DNA from: PALSA-612 sp046729255
GTDB lineage: Bacteria; Actinomycetota; Thermoleophilia; Gaiellales; Gaiellaceae
Direction: 5' to 3'
Assembly: GCA_046729255.1 (NCBI GenBank)
Contig: JBKPGF010000017.1
Coordinates: forward strand, 1-18,503
Length of the DNA stretch: 18,503 nt
Part shown: in pieces, positions 5,512 through 13,765 of the stretch
How positions within the stretch are numbered: the first letter of the stretch is position 1
Layout: each line of letters opens with the position of its first letter
Made by a program: the position numbers and the translations under genes
The notes under the pieces: model-generated
Seen by the model: the letters and a program-made list of their open reading frames with translations, nothing else
Database searches by the model: none
What the model was told of the DNA's origin: nothing

Positions 5512-6676
5512 AGCAGCGGCCCTCGAGATCTACCGCTCGCTGCCCCTTCCGGACACGTCCACGGAGGCGTGGCGCTTCACCGACCTGCGCGGCTTCGACC
5601 CTGACTCGTTCGTCCAGAACGGACGTGGCCCGGGGACAGTCCCTCGGACCGGTCCGGAAGGGACGATGCTGGAGGTCGACGTAGCGGGCCTCGCGGTCGC
5701 GAGCATGGATGCTGTCGACATCCGGAAGCTGCCGGAAGGCGTCGAGTTCGGACCGCTGCCGGACGATCACGAGCGGCTGGGGACACTCGTCGGAGCCGAC
5801 GACAAGTTCACGGCGCACAACGCCGCCTCCTGGCGGAGCGGGCTGCTCGTCCGCGTTCCGAAGGGCGTCGAGCTCGACGACCCCCTCTACGTGCGTGTCG
5901 TCGGCGACGACGCGGGCGCGAGCTTTTGGCGGCTGCTCGTCGTGGCCGAACAGGGCAGCCGCTTCTCGCTCATCGAGGAGTACACGTCGCGTGCGGGCGG
6001 CTACTCGAACGGCGCGGTCGAGCTCTTCGTCGACCAGGGCGCGAGGCTCGAGTATGTGTCGCTCCAGAACCTCTCGCAGGACACGTGGCACTTCGCAACA
6101 CACCGGGCAACCGTCGGCAAAGATGCCGAGCTCGACTGGGTGGCCGGCGGTTTCGGCTCGCGGCGCGGGAAGGTACGCATCCACAACGACCTTGCGGGAC
6201 AGGGCGCGACGTCGCGCGTCACGGGCGCGTACTTCGCCGACGGCTCGCAGCACCTCGACTACGACACGTTCCAGCAGCACCACGCGCCGTCGACCACTTC
6301 CGACTTCGCGTTCAAGGGCGCTCTCCGCGAGGAGGCGAGCGTCGTCTGGCGGGGAATGATCCGCGTCGAAGAGGGTGCGCAGAAGACGAACGCATATCAG
6401 GAGAACCGCAACCTCATCCTCTCGCCGGATGCGCACGCGGACTCGATCCCGGGGCTCGAGATCCTTGCCAACGACGTCCGCTGCACGCACGGCGCCACGA
6501 TCAGCCAGGTCGACCGCGAGCAGCTATTCTATGCCATGTCGCGCGGGCTCACGGGCGGCGACGCCGAGCGGCTCATCGTGCGCGGCTTCTTCCAGGACGT
6601 GCTCGACCGTATCGAGCTTGCGCCCGTGCGCGAGGCGCTCGCCGACGCGCTCGAAGCTCGCATTCCGCGGAGCTAG
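5504..6676 (+). CDS. sufD: Fe-S cluster assembly protein SufD
   Basis: SufD, the SufB paralogue of the SufBC2D scaffold, is 390 residues long. The N-terminus carries the typical EAWRFTDLRGFD segment (21-32). The beta-helix core runs from about 100 to 310. The conserved RCTHGATISQVD block contains Cys327 and His329, matching the Cys358/His360 pair of E. coli SufD at the subunit interface. It ends with the family's LFYAMSRGL...IVRGFFQDVLDRI helices. The GTG start lies inside the last codons of the preceding VOC gene (8-bp overlap). sufD is normally adjacent to sufB; here six VOC genes separate them. It is the last gene of the coupled unit, and the next gene starts 28 bp later. Confidence 0.96.
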   Translation: MDRAAALEIYRSLPLPDTSTEAWRFTDLRGFDPDSFVQNGRGPGTVPRTGPEGTMLEVDVAGLAVASMDAVDIRKLPEGVEFGPLPDDHERLGTLVGADDKFTAHNAASWRSGLLVRVPKGVELDDPLYVRVVGDDAGASFWRLLVVAEQGSRFSLIEEYTSRAGGYSNGAVELFVDQGARLEYVSLQNLSQDTWHFATHRATVGKDAELDWVAGGFGSRRGKVRIHNDLAGQGATSRVTGAYFADGSQHLDYDTFQQHHAPSTTSDFAFKGALREEASVVWRGMIRVEEGAQKTNAYQENRNLILSPDAHADSIPGLEILANDVRCTHGATISQVDREQLFYAMSRGLTGGDAERLIVRGFFQDVLDRIELAPVREALADALEARIPRS

Positions 6677-6704
6677 AGATGGGGTTGTTGACGCGTGCGG
6701 CGGC

Positions 6705-7799
6705 ATGTCGCAAGCTCCGGGTACGTTGAGGCTCGGCCGGCTTACGCTCGCGCTCGCACTGCTGATTGTCACGATGGCGGCCGCGGCGGAGTCCGACCTT
6801 CGCTACGAGACGGAGGACTGGATCTTCACTGCTCCTTCCTCCCTCGGGACGACGGAGGACTTGGCGCTGATCGGTCAGCTCGTCCAGGTGTGCAGCGACG
6901 ACATCGAACGGCTCGTCGGACGTCGTCCGACGAGCGTCCGGAAGTTCACGATGACGTGGATCATCGACGGGCGGGCGGTCACGTGGGCTTTTCCGACCGG
7001 CGTCGAGAACCATGTGCCGGACGCGGCCTTTCGTATCGTTTCGCCGAACGCTCGCCAGTTCTTCGAGGACTTGGTTCGTAGCCGCCTCTGTTTCGGTCCT
7101 CATGAGGTGACGCACGTGTTGACCTGGGAGAGCTGGGGGCAAGCTTGGGCAAACGAGGGCCTCGCCACCTTCACCGACCGGCTCTACGCGAGGCCGGGCT
7201 GGCGATGTTGTGAATCCCCTCAGACGCTGGACTTCTCGTGTGATGCGAGTGGGTACGTCGACGGACTCGAGCCCCATGCCTACAGCGACCTCAGCCCGTT
7301 CGTCGTCGACTTTCCTTCGTACATGACTGCTGCCTGTTTCTGGTACGAGATATACGCGCGAGGGAGCTTTCCGGCGATCCGCGGCATCCTCGCGAGCATG
7401 CGTCGTCGTCGTCCGCTGACGACGGGCGAGTTTGTTCTCCATCACGTCAACCGCGTCTTGAACCGCGATCTGCGCCCGGTGGCCGCACGCTACGGCTTCG
7501 AGCCGCAGGAGCTCGCCGCATCGCCCGTTCCGCGGATTCCCGGCTGCACGTTGATCGGCATGGCAACGCGAGACATCATTCCCGGGACGTCCGGGCCCGA
7601 TGTCGTGTGCGGGCTCGGCGGCAACGACCGGCTCACGGGTGGGCCAGATGCCGACGTTCTCAACGGGGGATCTGGCGCGGACAGGCTTGTCGCGCGCGAT
7701 GGACGCCGAGACGTCGTCCGCGGCGGCACCGGGAAGGACTCGGCGCGCGTCGACCGCGGGCTCGACCGCGTGTCGGGCGTCGAACGACTCCTGCCGTAG
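6705..7799 (+). CDS. Secreted gluzincin-like metallopeptidase with RTX-like C-terminal module
   Basis: A signal peptide is visible (LTLALALLIVTMAAAA, cleavage near residue 29). The catalytic region holds HEVTH (133-137, HExxH zinc motif) and NEGLA, with Glu151 as the likely third ligand, as in gluzincin (peptidase MA-like) enzymes. Three cysteines (168, 169, 179) may be disulfide-bonded. From about residue 291 the protein carries glycine/aspartate-rich nonapeptide-like repeats (GTSGPDVVCGLGGNDRL, GGPDADVLNGGSGADRL) typical of calcium-binding RTX modules. It ends in a roughly 35-residue tail almost identical to that of the next gene. It is probably an extracellular or cell-surface protease of unknown substrate. 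The ATG at 6705 is chosen to include the signal peptide; it lacks a good RBS, and an in-frame TTG at 6726 is possible. Confidence 0.8.
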   Translation: MSQAPGTLRLGRLTLALALLIVTMAAAAESDLRYETEDWIFTAPSSLGTTEDLALIGQLVQVCSDDIERLVGRRPTSVRKFTMTWIIDGRAVTWAFPTGVENHVPDAAFRIVSPNARQFFEDLVRSRLCFGPHEVTHVLTWESWGQAWANEGLATFTDRLYARPGWRCCESPQTLDFSCDASGYVDGLEPHAYSDLSPFVVDFPSYMTAACFWYEIYARGSFPAIRGILASMRRRRPLTTGEFVLHHVNRVLNRDLRPVAARYGFEPQELAASPVPRIPGCTLIGMATRDIIPGTSGPDVVCGLGGNDRLTGGPDADVLNGGSGADRLVARDGRRDVVRGGTGKDSARVDRGLDRVSGVERLLP

Positions 7800-7866
7800 G
7801 CGAGGCGCAGACGAGCTCGAAGCGTGCAATCCTGCGGACCTAACCTGCTCCTAACAGGCTGCGAGC

Positions 7867-7872
7867 TAGCCT
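7867..7872 (+). promoter_or_regulatory. Putative -10 box of leaderless TolB-like gene
   Basis: TAGCCT lies exactly 6 nt before the ATG at 7879, and no Shine-Dalgarno is present. The 79-bp gap to the preceding gene also contains two CCTAAC repeats (7839-7844, 7850-7855) that might be a regulator site or chance. No clear -35 was found. Confidence 0.4.
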
Positions 7873-7878
7873 CGGCCC

Positions 7879-9144
7879 ATGGGTGTGCGCGGAGTCGTCT
7901 GCGCAATCGGTCTCGCGGGGATGTTCGTCCTCGCGCCCAGCGAGGCGGTCCGGGCCGGCTGTAACCCGAACCTCGCCTGGCAAGACCGGTATCCGAGCTG
8001 GGGCGCAGGCACGATCGCCTTCGAGCGCGAGAGCGTGGGCTGCGGCGGCGCTCCCGAGCTCGTCGTGCTCACGACGCCAGACGGCAAGCGCACGAGGTCG
8101 CAGGGACAGGGGAACTATCCGGACGTCTCGCGCGAAGGCCGCGTGGTCTGGACGAACGAGTTCAGCCGCCTGGAGGTCGACGGGGCCGACCTCACCGGAG
8201 GGCTTTCGCCCGCCTGGTCGCCGACCGGTGATCGCATCGCCTTCCTCCGCGGCGAGGGACTCTGGGTCCGACGGCTGAGCAACGGTGAGGAGCGGCGGCT
8301 CGCCGACGTCGCCATCTTCTCGCCGTTCACGCAGGCACACGTGACCACGCCATCGTGGTCGCCGGACGGCCGGGAGATCGCGTTCGTCGGCCCGGGGCTG
8401 AAGATGTCGGTCGCCCGGGCGGACGGCTCAGGTGTGAGGAAGCTCACATCGGGGCTCGACCGCCAGGTCAGCCCCGCGTGGAGCCCGGACGGCGACCGCA
8501 TCGCGTTCATCTCCGATCGCGGCGATAGCTTCGACGTCTGGTCGATCCGGCCCGATGGCACAGGCACGCAGCGGCTCACGGACCACCCAGAAGACGAGAC
8601 GCTGCCCACCTGGTCGCCGGACGGCAACCGCATCGCCTTCATTCGAGAGACAGGCAGGGAATACGGCGAGGCGCTCCTCTGGGTAATGGGACGGCATGGA
8701 GGAGCCGAGTCGATCATCGGTGACGATGCGCATGCTTTCAGCCGGCCGGTGTGGTCGCCGGACGGCACGCGGCTCGTGTTCGCGTCGGGACGCGAGTGCC
8801 TCCGCTGGGGGCTCTACGTGATCGACTTCAAGAAAGCCGCCCAGATGCGGATCACGAACCCCTGCCGCTTTGTCGGGACAAAGAGCGAGGACCGGCTGAA
8901 GGGAACGCCGTTCCTCGACTTTCTCGTTGGTCTTGGTGGTGACGACGTGCTCCGCGGCCTGGGCGGACGCGACAAGCTCAGCGGCGGAACGGGACGAGAC
9001 CGGCTGGACGGCGGCGAAGGTGCCGACACGATCATCGCGAGAGACGGCAGGCGCGACGTCGTCATCGGCGGCCCTGGGAAGGACTCCGCGCGCGTCGACC
9101 GCGGGCTCGATCGCGTAACCGGAGTCGAACAACTCCTGTCCTGA
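7879..9144 (+). CDS. Exported TolB-like (PD40) beta-propeller protein with RTX-like C-terminal module
   Basis: The 421-residue protein has a signal peptide (VVCAIGLAGMFVLAPSEAVRA, cleavage near residue 26). It then has at least five PD40 blades recognisable as WSPxGxxIAF (about residues 112, 157, 200, 243, 292), the propeller repeat of TolB and related WD40-like proteins. From about residue 333 it switches to RTX-like repeats (GLGGDDVLRGLGGRDKLSGG, GTGRDRLDGGEGADTI) and ends in the tail shared with the neighbouring metallopeptidase. Propellers of this kind usually bind protein or sugar partners rather than catalyse. No Tol-Pal genes are nearby, so a TolB role in envelope division is not implied. 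It may act with the metallopeptidase at the cell surface. Confidence 0.85.
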   Translation: MGVRGVVCAIGLAGMFVLAPSEAVRAGCNPNLAWQDRYPSWGAGTIAFERESVGCGGAPELVVLTTPDGKRTRSQGQGNYPDVSREGRVVWTNEFSRLEVDGADLTGGLSPAWSPTGDRIAFLRGEGLWVRRLSNGEERRLADVAIFSPFTQAHVTTPSWSPDGREIAFVGPGLKMSVARADGSGVRKLTSGLDRQVSPAWSPDGDRIAFISDRGDSFDVWSIRPDGTGTQRLTDHPEDETLPTWSPDGNRIAFIRETGREYGEALLWVMGRHGGAESIIGDDAHAFSRPVWSPDGTRLVFASGRECLRWGLYVIDFKKAAQMRITNPCRFVGTKSEDRLKGTPFLDFLVGLGGDDVLRGLGGRDKLSGGTGRDRLDGGEGADTIIARDGRRDVVIGGPGKDSARVDRGLDRVTGVEQLLS

Positions 9145-9167
9145 GCTCCGTCGGATCGGACGACAGC

Positions 9168-9186
9168 GATGCCGGCGAGCGGCATC
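9168..9186 (+). terminator. Hairpin between TolB-like and glycosyltransferase genes
   Basis: GATGCCG (9168-9174), a GCGAG loop and CGGCATC (9180-9186) form a perfect 7-bp stem 24 bp after the stop at 9144. No U-run follows, so it would be a weak or factor-assisted terminator. It directly precedes the TATCAT box at 9189 and could instead regulate that promoter. Confidence 0.4.
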
Positions 9187-9188
9187 CC

Positions 9189-9194
9189 TATCAT
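9189..9194 (+). promoter_or_regulatory. Putative -10 box of leaderless glycosyltransferase gene
   Basis: TATCAT lies exactly 6 nt before the GTG at 9201. The start has no plausible Shine-Dalgarno at normal spacing. No -35 was recognised; a hairpin ends 3 bp upstream. Confidence 0.42.
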
Positions 9195-9200
9195 CCGGGA

Positions 9201-10985
9201 GTGGACGTCTTGCAGGTGAGGCCATCCTCGCGCCTCTCCTGGTTGGGGCCCAATCCACTGCTCCGCGTCTTCGGGTGTGCCGCCGGCATCGCGTCGATAA
9301 CGCTCTACGGCGCGGACGGCTACAGCACGCCGATGCTCATGGTGTGGCTCGCGTCGTTTGTCGCGCTTACCTTGTCATTCGAGACTGCGAGCCGGACGGC
9401 GCGCCGGCTTTCGCGTCTCGATCTCCTGATCCCCGTCGGAGTCGCCGCCGCCTTCGCCCCGCTCTACCTCCTTCGCGCGTACTCAATGCCGGTCCAGGTT
9501 GGATCGGACGAGGTTGCGCTCATAACGGTTACCGAGAAGTGGGCTAACCGGACCGGCGTCGATCCCTTCGGTCTCAGTGATTACTTCACCCTGCCGGTGC
9601 TTCCGTTCCTCCTGCTCGGCCGACTTGCCGAACTCGTGGGAGATATCGACCTCGAGACCCTGCGGCGCCTTCACGGTGTCATCGGCGTCGTGACTGTTGC
9701 AGTGTCGTACGCCTTCTTTCGGCAGCTTCTCTCGCGGCCGTGGGCTCTCGTCGCCACGTGTCTGCTCGGTTTCAACCATGCGTTCCTCATGTTCAACCGG
9801 ATGGCCATGCATCAGGCAACGAGCCTGCTCATCGAGCTGCTCGCGTTCGCGCTCCTGCTCTACGGTCTCCGTCACTCGGCGACGAGATCGACATTCCTCG
9901 GAGGAGCGGTCGCGGGCGTCGGTCTGTACGTGTACTACCCTGCTCGCGCCGTCTTCCCGCTGTGGCTCCTGTTTCTCCTCGTCGTGGCGTTCTTCAAGCG
10001 AGAGATTTCGCGGGCTACGCTCGCACGCATGGCGGGCATAGCCACGCTCGCGTTTGCGCTCGTCGCCGGGCCGGTTGTCATCGCGGAATCGTCCGCCCCT
10101 GCTGGAAGCACGGACTACCAGAAGACGAGCCTGCTGGTCTTACCCGAGGGCAGGGCGTTGGCCAGGGAATGGGTAGACGGAGGAAGCACGTGGGAGGGGA
10201 TCAGGCAGAACATCGTCTACGGGGTCTCCGCGTTCAACAACACTGTGCAGGATCACGGGTGGCTTTATCCCAACGAGGGCCACGGCTTTCTCGACCCGCT
10301 CACCGGCGTTCTGCTTTGGGTCGGCGTGCTTCTCACCATCGCCCGCCTGCGTTCCTCCCGGACGCCGTGGCCACTGCTAGCGCTGACGAGCCTCGTCGCG
10401 CTATGGCTGACGTACACCTTCCTCATCAACAAGGCGCCACATTACGGTCGCCTGCTCCTCACGCTTCCCTTCGTCGCCTACTTTGCGACTGAGGCGATCC
10501 GCGTGATTGCCGAAGGCGTGCAGCGTCTCGCCCGCCGATCGGGCCGAGGGCTGGTGGTTGCAACCTCCGCGGTGCTGCTTGCGACGATGGCGGCCTGGAA
10601 TGTCGCGATCGCGGCGGACTTCGCCGAAGATGGACGAGCCGCCGGAGATGACATCGGATCCACCGGCCGCTACGTGCGCTCGCGGAGCGAGGTACCGGGG
10701 ATCCGCTTCTACATGGCGGCGAGTGATCGATGGCCGTACTACGAGTGGGGATGGCCATCCATCTGGCAGGACCGCTTACGGGTCTTCGCCCGACACGCCC
10801 AGGTGCAGCCCATCGTTCTGCCCGCGGCGGTGGGGCGCTTCGAGGAACGGCCGCCGTTCGTCCTTTTCCTCTCGCGCGCGCTGTGGAACCGGGAGCGCCG
10901 TTCCCTCGAGCGTCGCTATCCCGATGCTAATGCCTCCGAGATCATGCCCGACGGGAGCCGCATCGCCTTCGAGGTGCGCCGGTAG
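9201..10985 (+). CDS. GT-C family (GT39/ArnT-like) membrane glycosyltransferase
   Basis: This 594-residue protein has many hydrophobic helices over residues 20-475, for example near 30-60, 74-92, 175-235, 262-300, 370-405 and 455-475, and a soluble extracytoplasmic C-terminus from about 480 to 594. The Asp103-Glu104 pair in the first large loop (QVGSDEVALITVTEKW) fits the acidic motif of GT-C enzymes such as PMT/ArnT, which transfer a sugar from a polyprenyl phosphate donor outside the membrane. GLYVYYPARAVFPLW and YTFLINKAPHYGRLLLTLPF also resemble this family. The acceptor (protein, lipid or wall glycan) cannot be read from the sequence; the exported neighbours are possible substrates. It converges on the cytochrome genes with a 9-bp gap and no terminator visible. 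Confidence 0.75.
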   Translation: MDVLQVRPSSRLSWLGPNPLLRVFGCAAGIASITLYGADGYSTPMLMVWLASFVALTLSFETASRTARRLSRLDLLIPVGVAAAFAPLYLLRAYSMPVQVGSDEVALITVTEKWANRTGVDPFGLSDYFTLPVLPFLLLGRLAELVGDIDLETLRRLHGVIGVVTVAVSYAFFRQLLSRPWALVATCLLGFNHAFLMFNRMAMHQATSLLIELLAFALLLYGLRHSATRSTFLGGAVAGVGLYVYYPARAVFPLWLLFLLVVAFFKREISRATLARMAGIATLAFALVAGPVVIAESSAPAGSTDYQKTSLLVLPEGRALAREWVDGGSTWEGIRQNIVYGVSAFNNTVQDHGWLYPNEGHGFLDPLTGVLLWVGVLLTIARLRSSRTPWPLLALTSLVALWLTYTFLINKAPHYGRLLLTLPFVAYFATEAIRVIAEGVQRLARRSGRGLVVATSAVLLATMAAWNVAIAADFAEDGRAAGDDIGSTGRYVRSRSEVPGIRFYMAASDRWPYYEWGWPSIWQDRLRVFARHAQVQPIVLPAAVGRFEERPPFVLFLSRALWNRERRSLERRYPDANASEIMPDGSRIAFEVRR

Positions 10986-10994
10986 CGTGGGCGA

Positions 10995-12347
10995 TCAGAC
11001 GTTGGCGCCCTTGGTGCACGCGGCGTAGTACTCGGTCGTCACCTTCCGGCACGCCGCCTGCTTCTCCTCCGCATAGCGGTTGAGGCTGCCGAGGATCGTC
11101 CCGATGCCCTCCCAGCAGTACGCGCGGTCCGCCGCGGGCGCGGTGTCGCACAGCACCTTGGATCGCTTCGTCCCCGCGTCGTTGTACGTGACGTCGCGCG
11201 CGGCGCCGTAGATGCACTCGCGTTCCATGCCGGCGGCCGTACGGCAGGCAGCGAGGATGTCGCCGGACCGGTGGCGCATCTGTCCGGAGATCTCCCGCCC
11301 CATCGACTGGAAGCAAACCTCAACGTAGTCATCCTCCGCTTGGCGGCACGTTGCCGCCACCTTCTTCCAGTCGAATCCGACTGCCGGCCCGATGTGCGCC
11401 AACTGGATGAGGTAGCACTGGTACTTGTGCTTCGCCGCCACCCAGTCGCACGGGTAGAGGAGATCGTCGTCCTTCAGCCAGCGAGACCGAGTCCCGTACG
11501 AGGACTGCGAGTTCTCCATGAACACGCCGCCACGGCAGGACTCGCGTCGCCACTTGGTGTCGAGCCCGTCGCAGTATTCGAGGGAGCCGGGCAGCTCGTA
11601 CCCCGTGTAGATCATCAGCCCGTGGCCGAGCCCGTGGACGCACTGGAAGTGGATGAAGTCGGACCGGACAATCGACTCGTCCGAGCAGATGCTCTGGGTG
11701 ATGGGGCCGATCGCCTCCCTCGGCTTGCCGATGAGCGAGCGCTCGAGAATGCCGTGGTAGTAGCCGGACGCGCAGAACACCGAGCCGGCTGCGAGCGCCT
11801 TTCCAGGGTCGCCGTCAAAGTGCTCGAGCGCTCCGGCGCCGATGGCGTGCGTGATCCTGTGGCAGTCGCTCTCGACCGGACCGGGCTTTGCACTTCGCCG
11901 CTCGAGCAAGGTGAGGGCCGCCTTCGGCCCTTCGCGGAACGCGACGTTCGCGAACGCCTGCTCGTAGCAGGCGAATTCGCCGCCGCAGTCGGCGAGCGTC
12001 GTGTCGTCGGGCTTGTACCCCGCGGGGACGGGGGAAGCGCTGCTCGCCGTCGAGTCGGCGACGTAGGCGGCGACCGCCTCGATCTGCTTATCCGTCAGCT
12101 TGTTGCCGAAGGGCGGCATACCGCGCCCGCCGAGCTCAACTTGCCGCGCCACGCGCTCGGCATCGGGCTTCAGTGCATCGAGGTTGGGGCCTGCCGTACC
12201 GGGTGAGTTGGCAGCGCTCAGCATGTGGCAGCCGCCACAGCCGGCATCGGCGAAGACCTTCTCGCCGAGGGCCGAGCGCTCTCCGCCGCCGCCGCCGCAC
12301 GCCGCGAGCGCGAGCGGCAGGAAGATCAGCGGGACGAGGCGGCGCAT
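10995..12347 (-). CDS. Cytochrome c-type lipoprotein with novel 18-Cys domain, paralogue 2
   Basis: The 450-residue precursor has a lipoprotein signal (PLALAAC, lipid Cys17) and a Gly-rich linker. A small class I cytochrome c domain follows (residues 24-98) with CGGCH at 37-41 and Met77 in GRGMPPFG as the likely axial ligand. From about 118 comes a roughly 330-residue domain that I do not recognise. It holds 18 cysteines and His-rich motifs: CHRITHAIG (162-170), SGYYHGILE (195-202), CVHGLGHGLM (236-245), CRGGVFMEN, CIYGAARDV (378-386) and WEGIGTILG. Export and the even cysteine count suggest nine disulfides; the His cluster may bind a metal or second cofactor. It begins 3 bp after the stop of its paralogue, so the two form one operon. 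Electron transfer is plausible; the partner is unknown. Confidence 0.82.
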   Translation of the reverse strand: MRRLVPLIFLPLALAACGGGGGERSALGEKVFADAGCGGCHMLSAANSPGTAGPNLDALKPDAERVARQVELGGRGMPPFGNKLTDKQIEAVAAYVADSTASSASPVPAGYKPDDTTLADCGGEFACYEQAFANVAFREGPKAALTLLERRSAKPGPVESDCHRITHAIGAGALEHFDGDPGKALAAGSVFCASGYYHGILERSLIGKPREAIGPITQSICSDESIVRSDFIHFQCVHGLGHGLMIYTGYELPGSLEYCDGLDTKWRRESCRGGVFMENSQSSYGTRSRWLKDDDLLYPCDWVAAKHKYQCYLIQLAHIGPAVGFDWKKVAATCRQAEDDYVEVCFQSMGREISGQMRHRSGDILAACRTAAGMERECIYGAARDVTYNDAGTKRSKVLCDTAPAADRAYCWEGIGTILGSLNRYAEEKQAACRKVTTEYYAACTKGANV

Positions 12348-12350
12348 CGG

Positions 12351-13730
12351 CTAGGCGCCGGCGCCGGCAAAGCAGTCGTCCCAGTACTGCTTCGGGACAG
12401 CGTCACGGCAGGAAGCCCGACGCTCATCTGCTTCTCGGGCGAAGCCGCCGAGGATCGTGCCAATGCCGTTGAAGCACAGCGCTCGCATGCCGTTAGGCGC
12501 CTGCGCGCAGAGCCCTGCCGAGCGACGCGCGCCGGCGTCCATGCTCGTGACGTCGCGCGCGGCGCCGTAGATGCACTGGCTGGCCATGTCCTTGGCGAGC
12601 CCGCAGATGCGGAGGATCTCGCTCGGCTTCTGCAGTGATCGGCCGGACGCGTCGCGTCCCAGGGACTGGAAGCACGTCGCCACCCAGTTCTTCTCGGCCT
12701 TGCGGCACCAATCGACTGTCTTCTGCCAGTCGCCGCCGTCGACCGTGAGGATGCGCGACGTGACCATGAGGTAGCAGTAGAGCTTGTGGCGCTCGGCCAA
12801 GGTCGGGCAGGGGTAGAGCGGATCGTCGTCGCGCAGCCATTGCGATGTCGTGCCGTACGACGTCTGGAGGTTCTCCATGAATACGCCTCCCGTGCACGAC
12901 GTCTGGTCCCAGTCCGTCGCGAGCTTGTCGCATGTCTGGAGCGCGAGTGGCATGTCGTAGCCCGTGTAGATCATGAGGCCGTGTCCGAGTCCGTGGACGC
13001 ACTGGTAGGCGATGAAGTCGTTCCTGCGGACCTCGGGGCTCGCGCACAGCCCTCGGGACACCTTGGCGAGGTCATCCGACGAAACGCCCGCGAACGCGCG
13101 CTCGAGGATGCCGTGGTAGTAGCCCGACCAGCAGACGGCCGAGCCGTCGGCGAACGCTCGACCCACGTCGCCGTCGTAGTGTGCGAGGGCACCCGCGCCG
13201 AGCGCGTGGGCGATGCGGTGGCAGACGCGGACGGTTGGGTCGGTGTCGATCTTCTCGGCGAAGACCGCGAGCGCCCGCTTCGGTCCTTCCTTGAACGCGA
13301 GGTTGCCGAACGCCTGCTCGAAACAGGAGCTGTCCCCCTGCTTGCAGTCGGCGAGCGTTGTGTCGTCGGGCTTGAAGGACGCGGCCACTGTCACCGAGGT
13401 CTTCGCGGCCGACGTGGAGACGTAGTCGGCGACCGCCTGGATCTCCGCGTCGGACAGCTGATCGCCGAACGGAGGCATGCCGCGTCCGCCGAACTCCACC
13501 TGCCGCGCGACGCGGTCGGCATCGGGCTTCAGCGCATCGAGGCTCGGGCCTGCCGAGCCTTTCGAGCCGGCGGCGCTGAGAGCGTGGCAGCCGCCGCAGC
13601 CCGCATCCTCGAACACCGCGGCACCGGTGTCGTTCGAGGCGGACTTCCCGCCGCCGCCACCGCCGCCGGCGCACGCGGTCAGCCCGAGCGCCGTGAGCGC
13701 CAAAACGAGTGTTACGAGGACGCGCGGCAT
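12351..13730 (-). CDS. Cytochrome c-type lipoprotein with novel 18-Cys domain, paralogue 1
   Basis: The 459-residue paralogue of the following gene has the same layout: lipobox LTAC (Cys20), Gly linker, cytochrome c domain with CGGCH (45-49) and Met85 in GRGMPPFG, then the unrecognised domain from about 126. All 18 cysteines of that domain (129, 136, 170, 200, 229, 244, 267, 279, 308, 319, 342, 353, 376, 386, 408, 419, 441, 453) have counterparts in the paralogue. CHRIAHALG, SGYYHGILE and CVHGLGHGLMIYTGY are nearly invariant. A heme-bearing lipoprotein would sit on the outer face of the membrane. It is the first gene of a two-gene minus-strand operon. The ATG has no SD, but TAACCT lies 6 nt upstream. 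No oxidase or reductase subunit is adjacent. Confidence 0.82.
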   Translation of the reverse strand: MPRVLVTLVLALTALGLTACAGGGGGGGKSASNDTGAAVFEDAGCGGCHALSAAGSKGSAGPSLDALKPDADRVARQVEFGGRGMPPFGDQLSDAEIQAVADYVSTSAAKTSVTVAASFKPDDTTLADCKQGDSSCFEQAFGNLAFKEGPKRALAVFAEKIDTDPTVRVCHRIAHALGAGALAHYDGDVGRAFADGSAVCWSGYYHGILERAFAGVSSDDLAKVSRGLCASPEVRRNDFIAYQCVHGLGHGLMIYTGYDMPLALQTCDKLATDWDQTSCTGGVFMENLQTSYGTTSQWLRDDDPLYPCPTLAERHKLYCYLMVTSRILTVDGGDWQKTVDWCRKAEKNWVATCFQSLGRDASGRSLQKPSEILRICGLAKDMASQCIYGAARDVTSMDAGARRSAGLCAQAPNGMRALCFNGIGTILGGFAREADERRASCRDAVPKQYWDDCFAGAGA

Positions 13731-13736
13731 GCGTGG

Positions 13737-13742
13737 AGGTTA
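13737..13742 (-). promoter_or_regulatory. Putative -10 box of leaderless cytochrome operon
   Basis: On the minus strand TAACCT lies 6 nt before the ATG at 13730. The 35-bp intergenic gap to the divergent methyltransferase gene holds this box and its plus-strand counterpart at 13754-13759 only 11 bp apart, so the promoters overlap back to back. No -35 was recognised. Confidence 0.35.
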
Positions 13743-13753
13743 CGTGTCGGACA

Positions 13754-13759
13754 TACAGT
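13754..13759 (+). promoter_or_regulatory. Putative -10 box of leaderless methyltransferase gene
   Basis: TACAGT lies exactly 6 nt before the GTG at 13766, and there is no Shine-Dalgarno. It helps select that GTG over in-frame starts upstream such as 13709, which would begin inside the divergent cytochrome gene. Confidence 0.4.
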
Positions 13760-13765
13760 GGGTTG

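Noticed and set aside
7879..9144. True TolB of the Tol-Pal system
   Set aside because: No pal, tolA, tolQ or tolR is nearby, the C-terminus is RTX-like, and the lineage is probably monoderm. Only the propeller fold is shared.
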